NCBI RefSeq assembly: GCF_003063505.1
Contig: NZ_NERW01000002.1
Location: 744,001-808,000 of the forward strand
DNA: 64,000 bases
Direction: 5' to 3'
Source of the DNA: Limnohabitans sp. T6-20
GTDB taxonomy: Bacteria > Pseudomonadota > Gammaproteobacteria > Burkholderiales > Burkholderiaceae_C
The stretch's first letter is position 1. Every line of letters begins with the position of its first letter. A program made the position numbers and the translations under genes. Of the stretch, positions 1 through 8,420 are shown in pieces. A model generated the notes under the pieces. It saw only the letters and a list, made by a program, of their open reading frames with translations. It was not told where the DNA came from and ran no database searches.

Positions 1-2
1 TG

Positions 3-284
3 CTGCTGATCGTGGTCATCGGCGGCATGGGCACCATTTATGGCGCGGCCATCGGCGCGGTGCTGTTCTTGCTGGCGCAAAGCTATTTGCAGGATTTGCT
101 GCGTTTGGCGAGCGAAGCCACCACGGCTTTGCCTTTGCTGTCGGCCTTGTTGTCGCCTGACCGCTGGTTGCTTTGGCTGGGCCTGTTGTTTGTGTTGTCG
201 GTCTATTACTTCCCGACCGGGGTGGTGGGGCGCTTGCGCAGCCGGGCTGTGGTGAATGCCTTGGCATCGTCGAAACAGGCTTGA
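3..284 (+). CDS. livM: Branched-chain amino acid ABC transporter permease, C-terminal end (LivM type)
   Basis: The gene enters from the left edge and only about 93 residues are visible. They contain the GGMGTIYGA motif typical of the last cytoplasmic loop of LivM permeases, then two hydrophobic segments and a basic tail. LivM forms the inner-membrane channel of HAAT-family importers with LivH, LivG and LivF. The open frame runs back to base 3, so no start is visible. The next gene begins 7 bases after the stop and is probably co-transcribed. A separate Liv-type importer lies at 51.7-55.1 kb, so the genome has at least two. Confidence 0.85.
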   Translation: MLIVVIGGMGTIYGAAIGAVLFLLAQSYLQDLLRLASEATTALPLLSALLSPDRWLLWLGLLFVLSVYYFPTGVVGRLRSRAVVNALASSKQA

Positions 285-291
285 GGTGGAC

Positions 292-1158
292 ATGACTTTC
301 ACATCCAACTACATCACTTGCGCCGGACTGGAAATCCATTACACCGACTGGGGCAAGGCCGACAAAGGCACGGTGATTGCCTGGCACGGCTTGGCCCGCA
401 CCGGGCGCGACATGGACGAGCTGGCCGCACACCTGAGCGCTCAAGGCTACCGCGTGATCTGCCCCGACACTGTGGGCCGTGGCCTGTCGCAATGGAGCAG
501 CTCGCCCGAGCAGGAGTATTGCCTGGCGTTTTACGCACGCATCGCCCGCGAGCTGATGGACGGTCTGCAGCTGCGCGCCGTGCATTGGGTGGGTACCTCC
601 ATGGGCGGCGCGATTGGCACACTGTGCGCGGCTGGTCTGGTGGAGCCCAGCCTCAAGCACCGAATCCTGAGCCTGACCCTCAACGACAACGCGCCTGAGC
701 TGGCCCAAGCAGCCATTGACCGCATCAAGGCCTATGCGGGCACGCCCCCGGCATTTGCCACGGTGACCGAGCTCGAGGCCTTTTTGCGCCAGGTCTACAA
801 GCCCTTTGGCTGGCTGAGCAATGCCCAGTGGCGGCGCCTAACCGAAACATCGACGCGCCGTTTGCCTGACGGCCGCGTGACGCCGCATTACGACCCGGCC
901 ATGGCCCTGCAGTTCACAGCGCACCCCAACGATTACCTGATCTGGGAACATTACGACGCTTTGAAGTTGCCTGTACTGCTGCTGCGGGGGGTGGACTCGG
1001 ATTTGGTCTTGCCTGCAACGGTGATGGAGATGCGACGCCGCGGCCCGGGCTTGCGAGGTCAACTCAAAACCATCGAGGTGCCTGGTTGTGGGCACGCGCC
1101 CGCCTTGAATGTGCTGCAGCAGCTGGAGTGGGTGACCGATTTCATTGGGGCTGTCTGA
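292..1158 (+). CDS. Alpha/beta hydrolase
   Basis: A 288-residue alpha/beta-hydrolase-fold protein. Visible catalytic features are the oxyanion-hole motif HGLAR (residues 32-36), the nucleophile elbow GTSMGG with Ser103, an acid at Asp235 or Asp237, and His268 in GCGHAP. There is no signal peptide, so it should be cytoplasmic. The ATG at 292 is chosen because AGGTGG lies just upstream; an in-frame start at 256 would overlap livM. The substrate cannot be read from sequence. It sits between a Liv permease gene and an ABC importer, which suggests hydrolysis of an imported ester or lactone, but that is inference. Confidence 0.85.
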   Translation: MTFTSNYITCAGLEIHYTDWGKADKGTVIAWHGLARTGRDMDELAAHLSAQGYRVICPDTVGRGLSQWSSSPEQEYCLAFYARIARELMDGLQLRAVHWVGTSMGGAIGTLCAAGLVEPSLKHRILSLTLNDNAPELAQAAIDRIKAYAGTPPAFATVTELEAFLRQVYKPFGWLSNAQWRRLTETSTRRLPDGRVTPHYDPAMALQFTAHPNDYLIWEHYDALKLPVLLLRGVDSDLVLPATVMEMRRRGPGLRGQLKTIEVPGCGHAPALNVLQQLEWVTDFIGAV

Positions 1159-1225
1159 GTGTTTCTACTCTGAAGGTTTTCAGCTTTTCCCTGCACAATG
1201 GTTTTTTGCGTTGCTGGAGAATCGT

Positions 1226-2242
1226 GTGAAGTCTTTCAAACTGCTGCCTCTTTTGGCCATTCTGGCCACAGGTGCCCAAGCCCAAAACCGTGAGGTCAAC
1301 ATCATCTGCTCGGCCCAGGCGGCTTGGTGCAGCATGATCGCCGTCACCTTTGAAAAGAGCCAAGGGATCAAGGTCAACATGACGGCCAAAGGCTCAGGCG
1401 AGGCCCTGGCCCAGCTGGCCGCCGAAAAAGCCAACCCCAAAACCGACATCTGGTTTGGCGGCACGGGCGACCCGCATTTGCAGGCGGCCGAGCAAAACCT
1501 GAGCTTGGAATACAAATCCCCCACCTTGCCCAAGCTGCACGACTGGGCGCAAAAGCAGGCCGCCCAATCGGGCTACAAGACGGTGGGCATTTACTCTGGC
1601 CCGCTGGGCTTTGGCTACAACACCGAGCTGCTGGCCAAAAAGAAATTGCCCATCCCCAAAACCTGGGGCGACCTGCTCAAGCCTGAATACAAAGGCGAAA
1701 TCCAGTCGGCCAACCCGGCGTCCAGCGGCACGGCTTACACCATGATCGCCACGCTGGTGCAACTCATGGGTGAAGACAAAGCCTTTGAATACCTCAAGGG
1801 CCTGCACAAGAACATCGGCACCTACACCCGCTCGGGCACCGGGCCTATCAAGGCCGTGGCGCGGGGCGAGACGGCGGTGTCGATCAGCTTTGTGCACGAC
1901 GGTCCGGGCGAAAAAGCCCAGGGTTTCCCCATCGAGACCATCACACCATCCGATGGCACGGGGGCCGAAATCGGCTCGATGTCCATCGTGCGCGGCAGCC
2001 GCAATCTGGAAGCGGCCAAAAAGTTTTACGAATGGGCGCTGACCCCCTCGGCACAAGCGCTGGGCGCAGCCACTTTGCAGTTTCAGCTGCCCTCCAACAA
2101 AGAAACGCAGGTCGATCCGCGTGTGCCTGACTTCCGCAAAATCAAGCTGATCAATTACGACTACGCCAAATACGGCCAGACCGCCGAGCGCAAACGTCTG
2201 ATCCAGCGCTGGGAAAAAGACGTCAATTCCTTGCCCCGGTGA
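1226..2242 (+). CDS. ABC transporter periplasmic substrate-binding protein (AfuA/FbpA family)
   Basis: A 338-residue family 1 extracellular solute-binding protein. The start is a GTG preceded by TGGAGA, and it gives a clean signal peptide with a likely cut after AQA at residue 19. It opens the operon completed by the permease and ATPase genes that follow. Relatives include ferric-binding FbpA, hexose-phosphate-binding AfuA and aminoethylphosphonate receptors. The adjacent tyrosine pair that coordinates iron in FbpA is not seen here, although it is present in the homologue at 46.7 kb. I therefore favour a phosphorylated or other anionic organic ligand over iron, as an inference. In-frame codons upstream to 1145 are probably not translated. 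Confidence 0.8.
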   Translation: MKSFKLLPLLAILATGAQAQNREVNIICSAQAAWCSMIAVTFEKSQGIKVNMTAKGSGEALAQLAAEKANPKTDIWFGGTGDPHLQAAEQNLSLEYKSPTLPKLHDWAQKQAAQSGYKTVGIYSGPLGFGYNTELLAKKKLPIPKTWGDLLKPEYKGEIQSANPASSGTAYTMIATLVQLMGEDKAFEYLKGLHKNIGTYTRSGTGPIKAVARGETAVSISFVHDGPGEKAQGFPIETITPSDGTGAEIGSMSIVRGSRNLEAAKKFYEWALTPSAQALGAATLQFQLPSNKETQVDPRVPDFRKIKLINYDYAKYGQTAERKRLIQRWEKDVNSLPR

Positions 2243-2255
2243 GTGAAAGTCTGAG

Positions 2256-4475
2256 ATGAATCCTGCGCTGCGTTTGCAGCGCGCATTGCAAGGGTGGGTC
2301 GTGCTCGGCCTGCTCAGTTTTGCGCTGCTGCCCTGGTATTTCCTGCAACAAATGTCACTGGCCGAGGCTTTGCCGGGTATCTGGGCCGTCACCGGGGCCG
2401 GGGCCGAAACGGCCAGCGGTGCCGTGCAGGCACTGAAACACGGTCGTCCCTGGCTGTGGTCAGGCCTGGCAGGTTTGCTGGTTTGTGGTCTGGCGGTGGT
2501 GCGCCCGTGGCTAGCCCGGGTTCAAGGCAGGGCTTTGCTGGCGGGTAGCCTGATCGGCCTGTTGGGCTTACTGCTCAGCGGCTTTGCGATTGGGGCCACA
2601 GGTTGGGCGTTTGAATTGCTCGCCACACTTTGGGGTGATTTACCCATTGGCCAATACGGCATGGGTTGGGGCGCGGCCGTGGTGCTGCTCAGCCTGGTGG
2701 TCTTGCTGGGCGCAGCGCTGGCGCGGCTGGGCGCTTTCAGGGGCGATGTGTTCGTGGCGGCAGCGGTGGTGGCGTGCACTGCGCTGCTGGCGCTGTTTGT
2801 GGTGTATCCGGTGCTGCGCTCGCTGGTGGCAGCCTGGGTGGACGATGCGGGCGGTTATGCCTGGGCACATCTTTTGGAGCGCGTCGCCACCGAACGGGTT
2901 TGGGGCCTCGGCTGTGTGCAAGGGGCAGGGCGCTGCGGCGTGGCCTGGAACACCCTGTGGCTGGCCAGCCTCACGGCGGTGGGCACCACCCTCATGGGCA
3001 CTTTGCTGGCTTTGTGGGCCGAGCGGGGTAACACCCGGCTGGCCAAACCGCTCAACATCCTGGCCATGCTGCCCATCATCACGCCGCCTTTTGTGGTGGG
3101 TCTGGGTTTGATCTTGCTGTTCGGACGTGCGGGCTTGTTCAATCAGGCGCTGGAGTGGGCCTTCGGCATCGAGCCGGGCCGCTGGTTTTATGGCGTGTTG
3201 GGCATCTGGCTGGCCCAGATGTTCGCTTTCACGCCCATCGCCTTCATGATCATGCGCGGCGTGGTGCAGGGCGTGAGCCCCAGCATGGAAGAGGCCGCGC
3301 AAACCCTGCGCGCCAGCCGCATGCAAACCTTCTGGACGGTGACGCTGCCCCTGCTCAAACCTGGTCTGGCCAATGCCTTTTTGGTGGGCTTCATTGAGAG
3401 CATGGCGGACTTTGGCAACCCCATCATTCTGGGTGGGCAGTACGCGGTGCTGTCCACCGAAATCTTTTTCGCCATCGTGGGTGCGGCGCTCGACCCCGGC
3501 ATGGCCGCTGCGCTTGCGCTGGTACTCACGGCATTTGCGTTGGCCGTGTTTTTTGTGCAGCGCCGGGTGCTGGCGGGCAGCAGTTTCACCACCGTCTCGG
3601 GTAAGGGCGATGCGGGCGTGGCCATGGCCTTGCCGCCCGTGGTGCTGCGCGTGTGCCGCAGCGTGGCCGGGCCGTGGTTGTTGTTCACCGTGGTGGTGTA
3701 TGTGTTTGCCTTTGCGGGTGGCTTTGTGCAGACCTGGGGGCGCGACTTCACCTTCACGCTGGCGCATTTCAAAACCGCGTTCGATGTGCAATCGGGCGAG
3801 TTTGGTTGGGTGTTTGCAGGCACCGCCTGGAAGTCGCTGTTCACCACGCTCAGCCTCTCGGCCATGGCCGCCCCGGTGTGTGCGGGCGTGGGTCTGTTGA
3901 TCGCGTGGTTGCTGGCCCGGGCCGAGTTCCGGGGCAAGGCCGCGTTTGAGTTTTCGGCCCTGCTGACGTTTGCCGTGCCGGGCACGGTGCTGGGCGTGAG
4001 TTACATCCTGGCGTTCAACGTGCCGCCGGTCGAGCTGACGGGTACCGGCTTGGTGATCGTGCTGTGTTTTGTGTTCCGCAATTTGCCGGTGGGTGTGCGG
4101 GCGGGCACGGCGGCCTTCCGGCAGCTGGACCGTTCGCTGGACGAAGCCTCTCAGATGCTGCGCGCCAGCACGCTGACCACGCTGCGCCGGGTGGTGCTGC
4201 CGCTGCTCAAGCCCGCGCTGGTGGCGGCGCTGGTCTACAGCTTTGTGCGCTCCATGACCACGGTGTCGGCGGTGATCTTTTTGGTCACGGCGCAGTACGA
4301 GCTGGCCACGACTTACATCATTGGCCGCGTGGGCAACGGCGACTATGGCGTGGCGCTGGCTTATTGCACGGTGCTCATGGTGCTGATGTCCGTCATCACC
4401 TGGGGCATTCAAAAGCTGGTGGGGCAGCGGCAATTGGGGCGCAGGGCTGCCCCGCTGAACGAAACAAGGGTTTAA
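2256..4475 (+). CDS. ABC transporter permease with two fused permease modules (FbpB type)
   Basis: A 739-residue inner-membrane protein with two binding-protein-dependent permease modules. Each carries an EAA-type loop that docks to the ATPase: one near residues 345-370 (EEAAQTLRAS) and one near 629-653 (DEASQMLRAS). Both end in LPLLKP. Roughly 190 extra N-terminal residues contain several more hydrophobic segments, making it longer than a typical FbpB of about 500 residues. It begins 13 bases after the binding-protein gene and ends 4 bases before the ATPase gene, so the three form one operon. Confidence 0.88.
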   Translation: MNPALRLQRALQGWVVLGLLSFALLPWYFLQQMSLAEALPGIWAVTGAGAETASGAVQALKHGRPWLWSGLAGLLVCGLAVVRPWLARVQGRALLAGSLIGLLGLLLSGFAIGATGWAFELLATLWGDLPIGQYGMGWGAAVVLLSLVVLLGAALARLGAFRGDVFVAAAVVACTALLALFVVYPVLRSLVAAWVDDAGGYAWAHLLERVATERVWGLGCVQGAGRCGVAWNTLWLASLTAVGTTLMGTLLALWAERGNTRLAKPLNILAMLPIITPPFVVGLGLILLFGRAGLFNQALEWAFGIEPGRWFYGVLGIWLAQMFAFTPIAFMIMRGVVQGVSPSMEEAAQTLRASRMQTFWTVTLPLLKPGLANAFLVGFIESMADFGNPIILGGQYAVLSTEIFFAIVGAALDPGMAAALALVLTAFALAVFFVQRRVLAGSSFTTVSGKGDAGVAMALPPVVLRVCRSVAGPWLLFTVVVYVFAFAGGFVQTWGRDFTFTLAHFKTAFDVQSGEFGWVFAGTAWKSLFTTLSLSAMAAPVCAGVGLLIAWLLARAEFRGKAAFEFSALLTFAVPGTVLGVSYILAFNVPPVELTGTGLVIVLCFVFRNLPVGVRAGTAAFRQLDRSLDEASQMLRASTLTTLRRVVLPLLKPALVAALVYSFVRSMTTVSAVIFLVTAQYELATTYIIGRVGNGDYGVALAYCTVLMVLMSVITWGIQKLVGQRQLGRRAAPLNETRV

Positions 4476-4479
4476 GGCC

Positions 4480-5535
4480 ATGGGCATTCAATTCAAACAA
4501 GTCACCAAACGCTATGGCGGCAGCGCATCGCCGCTGGTGGTGCAAGGCATCGACTTTGTCGTGCCCAAGGGCAGCCTGACCACGATCCTCGGGCCATCGG
4601 GCTGCGGCAAAACCACCACCTTGCGCATGATCGCCGGGCTGGAAGCGCCCAGCGGCGGGCAGATCCTGATCGACGGTGTGGACGTGACGCACCTGGGCCC
4701 GTCCGAGCGCAATGTGAGCATGGTGTTCCAGAGCTATGCGCTGTTTCCGCACATGAACGTGATCGGGAACGTGCGCTACGGCCTGGACGTGAGCGGTGTG
4801 CACAAGGCCGAAGCGCAGGAGCGTGCCCTCAAAAGTCTGGCGCTGGTGGGTCTGGCGGGTTATGAAGAGCGCCTGCCCAGCGAGTTGTCGGGCGGGCAAC
4901 AGCAGCGCGTGGCGTTGGCGCGAGCGCTGGTGCTTGAGCCCTCGGTCTTGCTGTTTGACGAGCCGCTGTCCAACCTGGATGCCCGGCTGCGCCGCTCCAT
5001 GCGCGACGAAATCCGCCACTTGCAGCAGCGCCTGGGCCTGACGGTGGCCTATGTGACGCACGACCAAAGCGAAGCGCTGGCCGTGAGCGACCAGATCATC
5101 GTGATGGAGGCCGGCCGCATCGCGCAAGCGGGCACGCCGCAAGACCTGTACGAACGGCCCGCATCCGCATTTGTGGCCGGGTTTATGGGCGAGGCGGTGC
5201 TGTTTGACGGCCAGTCGCTGACCGACGGCACGGTGCAGCTGGGGCCACTGCGCCTGGTGCCGCGCCATGTGGTGGCACCGGGTGCGGTGCGTGCAGCGGT
5301 GCGGCCCGAGGCCTGGCTGGTGGGGCGCGAGCTGCTGGGCAGCGAAACCGTGCCCGGCAGTCTGTCGGCCAAGCTCCTGCAATGGTCTTATTTGGGCAGC
5401 TTCGTCGAGCTGACCTTCGAGACCGCACTGGGCCCCGTCTTTGTGGTCTCGCCCGAAGTGGAGCGCGACTGGCGCATCGGTCAGGTGCTGGCCCTGAGCT
5501 TGCCGGGACGCGGGGTGTCTGTGGTTGCGGTTTGA
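4480..5535 (+). CDS. ABC transporter ATP-binding protein (FbpC/PotA-like)
   Basis: A 351-residue ATPase that energises the importer encoded just upstream. It has Walker A GPSGCGKT (residues 38-45), the Q-loop region, the signature LSGGQQQR from residue 136, Walker B with LLFDEP near 160, and a switch histidine in THDQSEA. The region after about residue 240 matches the TOBE-type regulatory domain of iron, spermidine and maltose-class ATPases. The gene starts 4 bases after the permease stop, indicating translational coupling. Substrate specificity lies with the binding protein, not here. Confidence 0.9.
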   Translation: MGIQFKQVTKRYGGSASPLVVQGIDFVVPKGSLTTILGPSGCGKTTTLRMIAGLEAPSGGQILIDGVDVTHLGPSERNVSMVFQSYALFPHMNVIGNVRYGLDVSGVHKAEAQERALKSLALVGLAGYEERLPSELSGGQQQRVALARALVLEPSVLLFDEPLSNLDARLRRSMRDEIRHLQQRLGLTVAYVTHDQSEALAVSDQIIVMEAGRIAQAGTPQDLYERPASAFVAGFMGEAVLFDGQSLTDGTVQLGPLRLVPRHVVAPGAVRAAVRPEAWLVGRELLGSETVPGSLSAKLLQWSYLGSFVELTFETALGPVFVVSPEVERDWRIGQVLALSLPGRGVSVVAV

Positions 5536-5562
5536 ACTCAGACACAGTGTTGCGGGTTTGTT

Positions 5563-5634
5563 GTCGGAGCGAGCCCCTGCTCGCGAATGCGTGCACAGCC
5601 CAGCCATCCATCGGCCTCAGGGACGGCCTCCCAC
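5563..5634. repeat. REP-like repeat pair, family 1
   Basis: Two imperfect palindromic units face each other between the ATPase and HAD genes. The first (5563-5591) starts GTCGGAGCGAGC and ends CGAATGCG. The second (5609-5634) is the same design inverted and ends CCTCCCAC. The shared pattern is a GTGGGAG-like head, a short GC stem around CCCTG, and a CGAATG-like tail. Related units occur at 6376-6502 and 61423-61451. Such elements are usually mobilised by RAYT transposases, and none is seen in this window. Confidence 0.65.
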
Positions 5635-5691
5635 AAAGCCCCAATTTGCATGTTGCTGAATGGGGCAATGGCTGCAATGGAAAGATAAGAG

Positions 5692-6321
5692 ATGAGCAAA
5701 GACGTGGTGTTTGATCTGGGTGGCGTGGTGTTCCGTTGGGAGCCGCTGGTGGTGCTGCAAACGCTGTTCCCGCAACGCGTGCCCAACGAGGCGGTCGCCC
5801 GCGAGTGGGCGGCTCAAATTTTCCAGACCTTTCACCCCGATGCGGACTGGGCGCAGTTTGATCTGGGCCTGATCGAGCCAGAACCCCTGGCGCATCGCAT
5901 CGCGGCGCGCACCGGGCTGGCGCTGCCCGATTTGCGGCACCTGATCGACAGCATCCCCGCACACCTGTTGCCGATGCAAGGCACGGTGGACCTGATTCAT
6001 GACCTGAAAGCGCAGGGCCATCGGCTGTACTTTTTGTCGAACATGCCCGCAGGCTATGCCGAACACCTGGTGCGCGAAAACAGCTTTTTCAGCCAGTTTG
6101 AAGAAGGCATCTTCTCGGCCCATGTACAGCAGATCAAACCGTTGCCCGACATTTTTGCAACGGCGCAGGCCCGTTGGCCCCTGCGCGGGCAGCCGGTGTT
6201 CATTGACGATGTGCAACACAACATCGACGCCGCCGAGCTGCACGGCTGGCAAGGTGTGCGATTTGACACGCCTGAGCAGGTGAGGGCGGAGATGGTAGCG
6301 CAGGGTTATTTAGCCGCTTGA
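5692..6321 (+). CDS. HAD-superfamily phosphatase (YihX-like)
   Basis: A 209-residue haloacid-dehalogenase hydrolase. Asp8 in FDLGGVVF is the expected nucleophile. The DLGGV form lacks the second aspartate of the usual DxD motif, as in YihX-type sugar phosphatases that carry DLGNV. Motif II is LSNMP and the acidic motif is FIDDVQHN near residue 170. The ATG at 5692 follows AAGAG. It lies downstream of the AfuA/FbpA-like importer with a REP-like repeat between them, so co-transcription is uncertain. Dephosphorylation of an imported sugar phosphate would fit the neighbourhood but is inference. Confidence 0.8.
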   Translation: MSKDVVFDLGGVVFRWEPLVVLQTLFPQRVPNEAVAREWAAQIFQTFHPDADWAQFDLGLIEPEPLAHRIAARTGLALPDLRHLIDSIPAHLLPMQGTVDLIHDLKAQGHRLYFLSNMPAGYAEHLVRENSFFSQFEEGIFSAHVQQIKPLPDIFATAQARWPLRGQPVFIDDVQHNIDAAELHGWQGVRFDTPEQVRAEMVAQGYLAA

Positions 6322-6375
6322 TGTAAGCGGTGGGATACCGCTCCTGCAGCCGCATGGAAGCCGTTGCAAGTCGTT

Positions 6376-6502
6376 CAATCGCCAGCAGGCGCTCGTTCCC
6401 ACACGGAGCCTGTCGAGGCTTTGGGGGGGGTGTGGGAGGCCGCCCCTGCGGCCGAATGCGTGTTGTTGCAGGTCAGCCATTCGCGAGCAGGGCTCGCTCC
6501 CA
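6376..6502. repeat. REP-like repeat cluster, family 1 (three units)
   Basis: Three related palindromic units lie between the convergent HAD and hemH genes. The one at 6376-6402 is degenerate and inverted. The one at 6433-6461 is forward, starting GTGGGAGGCC and ending CGAATGCG. The one at 6479-6502 is inverted, starting CATTCGCGAG and ending CTCCCAC. The forward and inverted pair resembles a BIME of the enterobacterial and pseudomonad type. Located between convergent genes, it could act as a transcription or mRNA-end element. Units share their layout with 5563-5634. Confidence 0.65.
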
Positions 6503-6520
6503 CTTCAACGGGTCAGGAGC

Positions 6521-7609
6521 TCAGACTTTCGCCCCATGCGCCAAAGCCCTTGCCCGGCTGGCTGCCAGCGCCGCCGCATCTGGCGCTGACAAATCCCAGC
6601 CCTGCATGTGCCCCAGGCTGATGTCGGCCAGCGCTTCGATCCACTGCGCGTGGTTGTTCAGGCAAGGGATGTAGCTGAACTTTTCACCGCCTGCGTGCAA
6701 AAAGGCTTCCTGCGCTTCTTGCTGAATCTCTTCCAGTGTCTCCAGGCAGTCGCTGGTGAAGCCGGGGCAGATCACATCGACCTTTTTCACGCCTTGCTGT
6801 GCCATGGCGATCAGTGTAGGTTCGGTGTAGGGCTCCAGCCACTTGGCTTTGCCAAAGCGCGATTGGAAGGTCAGCTTGTACTGGTCCTTGGTCAGGCCCA
6901 GCGCCTCGGCCAGCAGGCGGCCGGTTTTCATGCACTCGCAGTGGTAAGGGTCGCCCAGCTGCAAGGTGCGCTCGGGCACGCCATGGAAACTCATCACCAA
7001 TTGTTCCGCCTGGCCGTTGGCTGCCCAGTGTTCGCGCACGGTCTGTGCCAGCGCGGCGATGTAGCGCGGGTCGTCGTGGTAGCGGTTGACAAAGCGCATC
7101 TCGGGGATGAGCCGGGTTTTCAGGCCCCAGCGGTACACCGCGTCAAACACGCTGGCCGTGGTGGTGCCGCTGTATTGGGGGTAAGCGGGCACGATCAGCA
7201 CGCGCTGCACGCCTTCGGCTTTGAGGGCATTGAGCTGCTCGGGGATGGACGGCTGGCCGTAGCGCATGGCGTAACGCACGCTCACGTTGTGGCCGCGCTC
7301 TTGCAGTACCGTGCCCAGCGACTGGGCTTGTTGTTCGGTGAAGGCTTTCAGGGGCGAGCCTTGCTCTGTCCAAATGCTGGCGTATTTGGTGGCCGACTTT
7401 TTGGGGCGCACGCGCAAGATGATGCCGTGCAGGATCAGCCACCAGATGGGTTTGGGGATCTCGACCACGCGGCTGTCGCCCAAAAATTCGGCCAGGTATT
7501 TGCGCAGGGCCGGTGCTGTGGGTGCGCTGGGTGTGCCCAAATTGCAATACAGGACAGCGGTACGGGCGGCTTGCCCGTGCTGGAAGGAAGGTTCTTTGTT
7601 GAATGCCAT
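6521..7609 (-). CDS. hemH: Ferrochelatase
   Basis: A 362-residue enzyme that inserts Fe2+ into protoporphyrin IX, the last step of protoheme synthesis. Family motifs are clear: LGTP near the N-terminus, QYSGTTTAS in the porphyrin-binding region, the metal-site histidine in MSFHGVPE, and the conserved glutamate in CLETLEE. The ATG at 7609 is chosen because GGGAG lies just upstream and it begins the conserved region; longer in-frame starts would run into the divergent gene. The upstream gene starts only 19 bases away on the other strand, so the two promoters must overlap coding sequence. Confidence 0.95.
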   Translation of the reverse strand: MAFNKEPSFQHGQAARTAVLYCNLGTPSAPTAPALRKYLAEFLGDSRVVEIPKPIWWLILHGIILRVRPKKSATKYASIWTEQGSPLKAFTEQQAQSLGTVLQERGHNVSVRYAMRYGQPSIPEQLNALKAEGVQRVLIVPAYPQYSGTTTASVFDAVYRWGLKTRLIPEMRFVNRYHDDPRYIAALAQTVREHWAANGQAEQLVMSFHGVPERTLQLGDPYHCECMKTGRLLAEALGLTKDQYKLTFQSRFGKAKWLEPYTEPTLIAMAQQGVKKVDVICPGFTSDCLETLEEIQQEAQEAFLHAGGEKFSYIPCLNNHAQWIEALADISLGHMQGWDLSAPDAAALAASRARALAHGAKV

Positions 7610-7628
7610 GCGGTATTCTCCCACCACC

Positions 7629-8336
7629 ATGCTTGACATTTCCCGCATTCGCGCCATTACCCTCGATCTGGACGACACCTTGTGGCCCGTCTGGCCCACC
7701 ATCCACCGGGCCGAACAGGTGCTGACCGACTGGCTGGCTCAGCATGCGCCCGCGACGGCTGCCTTGTCGGGGCAGCCCGAAGTCAAAAAAGCCGTGCGGG
7801 CCGAGATCAATGCCCGCCATGCCGACCGGGCGCACGATTTGTCGTTTTTGCGTTTGGAAGCCATTCGCGCCATGCTGCTGCAAGCCGGGGACCCGGGCCA
7901 CCTGGCCGAGCCTGCGTTTGAAGTCTTTTTTGCCGAGCGCCAGCGGGTGGATCTGTTTGACGACGCGCTGCCCGCGCTGGCGTTCTGGAGCCAGCGCTAC
8001 CCGGTGGTGGCCTTGTCAAATGGCAATGCCGATGTGCACCGCGTGGGCATTGGCCAACACTTTCACGCTAGCGTGAGCGCCAAGTCCATGGGCGTGGCCA
8101 AACCGGACTTGCGGGTTTTTGTGGCCGGGGCAGAGGCCGCAGGCGTTGCGCCCCACGAAGTGCTGCACATTGGCGACGATGCCCACGCCGACTGTGTGGG
8201 CGCACTGGCTGCGGGCATGCAGGTCGCCTGGCTCAACCGCGAAGGCCAGGTCTGGAGCCACGGCGACACGCGCCCGCACCTAGAAGTGCGAGACTTGCAC
8301 GCGCTATGTGCCAGCTGGCCCGAATACGTGTTGTAG
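7629..8336 (+). CDS. HAD-family hydrolase
   Basis: A 235-residue HAD phosphatase with the full motif I DLDDT (nucleophile Asp13, acid/base Asp15), motif II ALSNGNA, a lysine region around VAKPDL, and the acidic motif HIGDDAHAD. The cap insertion between motifs I and II is helical, as in HAD-IA enzymes. The ATG at 7629 is divergent from hemH; another in-frame ATG at 7608 would overlap the hemH start codon. No strong ribosome-binding site is visible for either. The stop codon TAG at 8334 lies inside the REP-like element that follows. The substrate is unknown. Confidence 0.85.
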   Translation: MLDISRIRAITLDLDDTLWPVWPTIHRAEQVLTDWLAQHAPATAALSGQPEVKKAVRAEINARHADRAHDLSFLRLEAIRAMLLQAGDPGHLAEPAFEVFFAERQRVDLFDDALPALAFWSQRYPVVALSNGNADVHRVGIGQHFHASVSAKSMGVAKPDLRVFVAGAEAAGVAPHEVLHIGDDAHADCVGALAAGMQVAWLNREGQVWSHGDTRPHLEVRDLHALCASWPEYVL

Positions 8337-8402
8337 GTCGGTGGCTTTAGCCCCGAAATGCGTTGTGAATGAGATGGCGTTGGAGCTGAAGCTCCAACCT
8401 AC
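8333..8402. repeat. REP-like repeat pair, family 2
   Basis: A GTAGGTCGG-type unit (8333-8362) is followed by an inverted unit containing GTTGGAGCTGAAGCTCCAAC and ending CCTAC at 8402. The outer GTAGG and CCTAC ends are complementary, so the whole element can fold as one structure. Its first bases supply the TAG stop of the HAD gene. Similar units with GGAGCTTCAGCTCC or GTAGGTCGG cores occur at 40248-40353. Confidence 0.6.
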
Positions 8403-8420
8403 AAAAAACAGGAGAACCAC

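Noticed and set aside
1226-2242. Direct annotation of the first binding protein as an iron receptor.
   Set aside because: The adjacent tyrosine ligands of FbpA are missing, so iron specificity is not supported by sequence.
2640-4487. A 615-codon open frame antisense to the permease gene.
   Set aside because: Same pattern: amino acid composition dominated by His, Gln, Arg and Ala, no motif, opposite a clear membrane protein gene.
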